Shown: positions 1-4,900 of the stretch, piece by piece
Numbering within the stretch: the first letter of the stretch is position 1
Layout of the letters: each line of letters opens with the position of its first letter
From: Acidimicrobiaceae bacterium
GTDB taxonomy: Bacteria; Actinomycetota; Acidimicrobiia; Acidimicrobiales; Palsa-688
Assembly: GCA_030838025.1 (NCBI GenBank)
Contig: JAUTXM010000172.1
Location: 1 to 6,573 of the forward strand
Length of the DNA stretch: 6,573 bases
Reading direction: 5' to 3'
Notes under the pieces: model-generated
Told to the model about the DNA's origin: nothing
The model's input: only the letters and a program-made list of their open reading frames with translations
Databases searched by the model: none
Made by a program: the position numbers and the translations under genes

Positions 1-300
1 AACGGCGACGTGGCCAACAAGGTGGGTACCTACGGGTTGGCCGTGCTAGCCCGCTACCACGGCGTGCCGTTCTTCGTCGCCGCCCCGACCTCGACGATCG
101 ACCTTGCCTGCCCCGATGGCGGGGCCATCCCGATCGAGCGCCGGGGGGCCGACGAGGTGACGGGGATCGGCGGCCGCCGGATTGCCCCCGAGGGCATGCC
201 GGTCGACAACCGGGCCTTCGACGTGACCCCCGCGGCCTTGGTTACCGCGCTCGTCACCGAAGACGGCGTGGTCGATCCGGCCTCACTAGCGTCGTCGTGA
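1..300 (+). CDS. mtnA: S-methyl-5-thioribose-1-phosphate isomerase, C-terminal fragment
   Basis: MtnA converts 5-methylthioribose-1-phosphate to 5-methylthioribulose-1-phosphate in the cytosolic methionine salvage pathway. The window opens inside the gene, and 99 codons are visible up to TGA at 298-300. The first visible residues, NGDVANKVGTYG, are the family's conserved substrate-binding NGD-x-ANK-x-GTY segment. They are followed by FFVAAPTSTID, then IPIERRGADEVTGIGG, IAPEGMPVDNRAFDVTPA and a TALVTEDGVV ending, all in the order expected at the MtnA C-terminus. The catalytic Asp and Cys known in this family lie upstream, off the window, so activity cannot be judged directly. The eIF2B alpha/beta/delta-like relatives share the fold, but the NGD-ANK-GTY and DNRAFDVTPA wording is specific to MtnA. 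The stop codon overlaps the start of the next gene, implying co-transcription. Confidence 0.95.
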   Translation, partial: NGDVANKVGTYGLAVLARYHGVPFFVAAPTSTIDLACPDGGAIPIERRGADEVTGIGGRRIAPEGMPVDNRAFDVTPAALVTALVTEDGVVDPASLASS

Positions 301-1031
301 TGGACTTGGTCGCTCAGTACGCGCAGACCCAGGCCCGGATCGTCGAGCTGGTCACCCCCCTCGCGCCGGCGGCCCTCGGCACTCGGGTGCCGGGGACGCC
401 GTGCTGGACCGTCGAGGAGCTGGTGGCCCACCTGGTCGGGGTGGCGGCCGACATGATCGACGACAACCATGAGGGCGGTGACTTCGCCTCGGTGGGCTGG
501 ACCGCCCGCCAGGTTGCCGAGCGCGCCGGCCGCCCGCTCGCCCACGTGCTGGCGGAGTGGTCCCGCCGGACGCCGGAGGTGCTGGCGCTGCTGGCCACGC
601 CCGGTCGGGCCGATGCCTGCGCCTTCGACATCTTCACCCACGAGCACGACCTGCGGGGAGCCCTGGGCCTGGCCGGGCCGAGCGACGCCGCGGCCGTGGC
701 TGCCATGGCGAACCGGGTTCAGGGGCGGCTGCACCACCTGATCGACCAGAACGACCTGCCCGCCGTCTGGCTGGTCCACGATGACGGCGAGTGGGTGTGC
801 GGGTCGGGCGACATCGCGGTGAGCGGGAGGGCGGCCACCTTCGAGTGGTACCGGACCCTGTTCGGCCGCCGATCGGCCGCCCAGATCCTGACCTACCAGT
901 GGGAGGGCGACCCGAGGCCGTACTTCGGGCTGTTCAATCTGTTCGGTCCCCTCCCCTCGGCCGACGTGGCCGAGGCGGGCGCACCGGTACCCCGCTCCGG
1001 CGACGGCACCGTTGTTGCCACAAACCGATGA
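300..1031 (+). CDS. Mycothiol-dependent maleylpyruvate isomerase family protein
   Basis: This is a 243-residue soluble protein of the DinB-like, mycothiol-dependent (MDMPI/TIGR03083-type) family. Members bind a divalent metal and use or conjugate mycothiol, but the substrate of this one is unknown. The N-terminal helical domain holds PCWTVEELVAHLVG, with a candidate metal-ligand His near residue 44. It also holds AFDIFTHEHDLRGALG, the equivalent of the family's E-x3-H-x2-D motif, with Asp where Glu is usual. The C-terminal part, about residue 150 onward, contains WLVHDDGEW, then ATFEWYRTLFGRRSAAQ and YQWEGDP. It resembles the SCP2-like C-terminal domain of the family (WYR-x-x-x-GRRS pattern). 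The ATG at 300 overlaps the mtnA stop as TGATG. A GTG at 297 in the same frame is the alternative start. No clear Shine-Dalgarno precedes either one, which suggests translational coupling. No signal peptide or membrane segment is visible. Confidence 0.85.
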   Translation: MDLVAQYAQTQARIVELVTPLAPAALGTRVPGTPCWTVEELVAHLVGVAADMIDDNHEGGDFASVGWTARQVAERAGRPLAHVLAEWSRRTPEVLALLATPGRADACAFDIFTHEHDLRGALGLAGPSDAAAVAAMANRVQGRLHHLIDQNDLPAVWLVHDDGEWVCGSGDIAVSGRAATFEWYRTLFGRRSAAQILTYQWEGDPRPYFGLFNLFGPLPSADVAEAGAPVPRSGDGTVVATNR

Positions 1032-1111
1032 AATAGATACATCGAGTGACCAAAACGGTTGGGTGGATCGCCCATCAGCCTCACCGAAGGCCGGGTCGGG
1101 GATCTCCTGCG
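1032..1111. other. Convergent intergenic gap
   Basis: These 80 bases separate two genes that run towards each other. The first 30 or so bases are clearly less G+C-rich than the surrounding genes. The only hairpin seen is a weak one, about 5 bp around 1060-1074 (TGGG and CCCA arms plus one wobble pair), with no T-run after it on either strand. Transcripts from both sides must end here or overlap, but I cannot point to a terminator. Confidence 0.5.
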
Positions 1112-1966
1112 TTACGAGCAGCCGCTGGTGCTCCCGCACGAAGGGCAGGCGAAGCAGCTGCCGGCACGCTGCATCTGCACCCCGCACTGGTAGCAATAGG
1201 GAGCGTCGAGCGGTCGGGGGTTCAGTGAAGGAGCCGAGGGCCCGGCAGCCGCCCGGTCCTCGGTCATCTCCTCCACGACGGACGAGCTCGGCGTGGTGAC
1301 CTCCTCGACCCCAGGCAACGTCGGCTGGAGCCGTTCGTCGGTGGTCAGGATGCCGAGCTCGGCCCGCTCGTCAAAGGTCAGGTAGTCGACCGCCAGGCGG
1401 CGGAAGATGTAATCGACCAGGGACGAGGCGATCCGTAGCTCCCGGTCGTCGGTCATGCCGGCCGGTTCGAAGCGCATGTTGGTGTACTTCTTCACGTACG
1501 TCGCCAGCGGCACGCCGTGCTGCAGCCCGAGGCTGACGGCTACCGCGAAGGCATCCATGATCCCCGCCAGGGTCGAGCCCTGCTTGGAGACCTGCATGAA
1601 CACTTCGCCCGGCCGGCCGTCGTCGTACTCCCCGACGGTCACGTAGCCCTCGCAGTCGGCGACCCGGAACTTGAAGGTCATCGACCTGCGCCGGCGCGGG
1701 AGGCGCTCGCGTACTGGCTGCTTCACCACCACAGTCTGACGTTGCAACGCCTTTTCCAACGCCGCCACCTTGAGGGCGAGTTCGGCATCGTGCGCCTCGG
1801 CCTCGGACGTCTCGGGGTCGGCCAGCGTCTTCTTGGTGGTCGCCAGCGGCTGGCCCACCTTGCAGTTGTCCCGGTAGATGGCGACCGCCTTCAGGCCGAG
1901 CTGCCATGCCTCGATGTGCAGCTGCTCGACCTCCTCGAGGGTCGCCTCTTCGGGCAGGTTGACCGT
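1112..1966 (-). other. NrdJ C-terminal extein segment (284 residues plus stop)
   Basis: This segment starts TVNLPEEATLEEVEQLHIEAW and runs through GLKAVAIYRDNCKVGQPL. Next comes a charged, probably helical and variable stretch (SEAEAHDAELALKVAALEKAL) and a basic RLPRRRRS patch. The conserved C-terminal domain of long NrdJ proteins follows: MTFKFRVADCEGYVTVGEY, SKQGSTLAGIMDAFAVAVSLGLQ, TNMRFEPAGMTDD and DYIFRRLAVDYL. A low-complexity linker (VEEVTTPSSSVVEEMTED) then leads to the Cys-rich tail. Length and order are those of an ordinary NrdJ, with no truncation. Confidence 0.9.
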
Positions 1967-4900
1967 GTTGTGGTTGACGATGCCGTTGCCGACGAACGCC
2001 TGGGTGGTGGGTACGGACAGGTCGAACACTTCACGTTCGCCAGCGGAGCCGACCGATTCGACCGGGCTGAAGTGCAGGTTGTCCTCCAACACGTGGCGCA
2101 GCCACTGCGGCAGCCGGGTGCCGGCCACCGCAGCCACCTGCTCGAGTGAGCGACGGCTCACGCACATGGCACGCGGGTCGCTCAGGTAGCTGAAGTCCGA
2201 CCGCATGTGCCGGGGCACGATCCGGTACAGCTCGTAGGGGGATATGCCCGGGACCACGTCGGCGCCGTTGCGGTTGGGATGGCGACCCAGGCCCTGCAGC
2301 GCCTGGGCGAACGCCGCTTTGTGCGGATCGAGGAACGGGACCATCGCCAGCAGGTCGTGCGCCTGTTCGCCCACCGCGAACACCTCGTCGTAGGGCCGGC
2401 CGTCGTTCTTGCGGTATCGGGTGCCCCGCTCGTGGACCACGCCGAGATTGGTGAGCACCGCCTGGAGATCGTCCAGCAGGCCGGGCGATTCCGAGGTGAT
2501 GGCCCATTTGGCGGTCCCGCACATGGTGACCTCGGCCGCGAGGGACAGGCCTTGGAGGTAGGCCCGCACCATCTCGCGAGGCGAGCGCAAGACGGCGTCG
2601 GGGATGCGCTTGTGGACCGCGCACTGCCCGCATCCGAGGGCGTCGAACAGCTCCACGACCGCCTGCGACCGGAACTCGATTCGGGCGCCCGGGAGGCCTC
2701 CGCCCGGTTGGCGGATCGAGCCGGTGACGCCGAACACCCGCTCGACCGATTCGGCCACACGGTCGAGGACGTGCGTGACGTCACTGTTGATCTGTACTGC
2801 CCAGCCGCCTCCGGGAATGCGTCCCGAGGCGGCGTAGGCGCCGAGCACGAAGGCCAAATCGCTCGACATCTCGGCGGGCACCGACGCGGCGGCCGGTGCG
2901 GCGGCGGTGGCCGTAGCGGCGGTTGCGGTTGCGGCCGTAGCTGCGGACGCCCTGGCGGCCGGTGCGGTTGCGTCATCCACCTCGGCCGCGACCGAACGGT
3001 CGTGCTCCAGGCGGGCGGGCAGAACCGACCACAGATCGTCGCCGTATTGGGTCGCGACATACTCCCCTACCGCGATCTCGTCGAGGCGGCGCCATTCGAG
3101 GCCGTCGCGGCCCGACACCAGCAACCGGTGGTTGGCCGTGCCCGTCACCCGATGCCCGGACCGCAGGACCACCGAGGTCACGGGGCGCACGCCCCCGTAG
3201 TAGAAGGCATCGGTCTTCTGGGGGCCCGACAGGGAGGCCACTTCCCGGACGTCGGCGCGGAAGCTGTCGGGCCCCTCGCCTCGGTACAGGCTGCCGATAC
3301 GGACCAGGCCCTCGGCGGTCGACAGGAGGGTGTCTCCGGTGACGCATTTCGAGATGGCACCCGAAATGAACGGTTGGACGGCGCCCATCATCCGCACATG
3401 GCCGCGGTAGTGGATGGTGTTGTCGCCCATCGAGCAGGCGAAGACCGGTAGGTGCTCGGCCTTCAGCGCGGGAGCGCCGACGATCGACTTGTGCTCGTCG
3501 ATATAGGCGATGATCGCGTCCACCTGCGACCGGTCGTAGCCCAGGCGCCGCAGGGCCCGAGGAACGGTCTGGTTGACGATCGACATCGTCCCCCCGCCGA
3601 CCAGCTTCTTGGTCTTGACCAGCCCGAGGTCAGGTTCGATGCCCGTGGTGTCACAATCCATGAGCAAGCCAATGGTGTTGTGGCTGACGAACCCATTGGC
3701 GAGATAGGTGACGTTGTCAGGGACCGACAGGTCGTACGTGAACTCGTCGTCGCCCAGTTCGGCGTGGTCGACTTCGTCATAGAAGAACCGCAACAGATGG
3801 CCCAAGTCGCCGTCACCGCAGCGCTCGAACAGTTCGGTCGCGACTCGCCGCGAGATCCGGTGTCGCTTGAGTTCCATCAGCAGTACCCGCCGGAGCCGGT
3901 CGTTGCCCGGCGCCAGTCTGTCCACCATGGCCCGGGTGATCGGGATGTAGTCCCGACGCGCCCCTTGCTGACTGGCGGCAGACCGGACGCCGGCGTTCTT
4001 CCGGGCGCTCATGAAGCCGATCGCCGCCAGCCACTGCGCGGCGTAGGACACATTGAGCAGGCGCAGCGCCGCTATCGGAGCCCGACCCCATGACGTGCCC
4101 GTCGAACGATCGTTCACCCAGAATGTGGTGGGGTAGCCAAGCGCCAGCATGATCGCCTGCACGTCGCGCACCATGTTGATCGACGTGTTCTTCAGCGTCG
4201 GGTAGCCGGCGCTGGTATCGCCGTCGGCCTCGAACAAACCTCGTAGGAAACCCGCATACACGGTTGGGTCATTGGCGTGCAGGACCGCGTCGGGAACATG
4301 GGCCGTGTATCCCTTGCCGGTGTGCCCCTCGGTGGGCAGCCACTTTGCGAAGCCGCAGGCCTCCCACCAAAGCGTCAACCGGACGGAATCAAATCGCACT
4401 TCGGTATAACCCCGCTTGGGCGTCACGTGGCCCGGCAACCCGAACGTCTCCTTGCCCAGTTGCAAGAGGCGCTCGACAACGTCGAAGTCACCTGCGGTCA
4501 CGCAGAATCGGAGGCCACGACTGTGCAGCGAACCGTCGCCCATGAAATACCCGACGAGCTCTGCCAGTTCAGGAGTCATGGTCCGGGTGACGGCACCATG
4601 GTGCTCGCCGGTCCAGTACGCCTCGGCCAGCGGAGACAGCGCCACCGGCTGGGGTTCGCCGATCAGCTGGTCGAGCGCCAGGGGCACCAGATCGCCGGCG
4701 GTGATCTCCGCGAAACGCCGCCATTGCCACTCACCTGAGACGCGGTCGACCACCTTGACTCGATGCGTCGGCGTGCCCTGGAGGCGGTAACCCCGCCTGG
4801 TCGACACGGTGACAACCGCTTCGGCGCCATTCACGTAGAACTTGCTCGCGGGCCGCGCCTCGGTGTCGGTGGCAACGGCGATACCCAGGTCCTGCCACGT

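Larger units (their letters stand above)
1967..3346 (-). mobile_element. NrdJ intein 3, full length, with degenerate endonuclease domain
   Basis: This 460-residue intein begins at Cys1 (CVTGDTLLSTAEGLVRIGSL) and ends VGNGIVNHN, followed by extein Thr (1964-1966). Block B is TGTANHRLLV with T70 and H73. Block F/G, VFDLSVPTTQAFVGNGIVNHN, keeps Asp, the penultimate His and the terminal Asn, so the protein-splicing domain looks fully functional. The central domain still follows the LAGLIDADG layout (KRIPDAVL, then a second motif, then TSESPGLLDDLQAVLTNLGV), but both catalytic acids are gone. An Ala-rich stretch at residues 126-158 joins the splicing domain to the dead nuclease. G+C over 2401-2760 is about 70% by hand count, the same as the extein. 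The element therefore looks old and tuned to its host, kept only because precise loss is hard and splicing is essential. Confidence 0.96.

Noticed and set aside
1058..1076. Possible hairpin terminator in the convergent gap
   Set aside because: The stem is only about five pairs including a wobble, and no T-run follows on either strand.
54..1196. A 380-codon open frame on the - strand opposite mtnA and the mycothiol-family gene
   Set aside because: Its translation is Pro/Gly/Arg-rich with no recognisable motif, and it covers two well-supported genes and the nrdJ 3' end. It is a typical antisense shadow in high-GC DNA.
2207..3451. A 414-codon open frame on the + strand opposite nrdJ
   Set aside because: It is antisense to intein 3 and the adjoining extein, both of which show clear family motifs. 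Its own sequence is Gly/Arg/His-rich and unrecognisable.
3452..4093. A 213-codon + strand frame directly after the previous one
   Set aside because: It is a shadow of nrdJ extein and intein 2 in the opposite frame, with no domain signal and no ribosome binding site.
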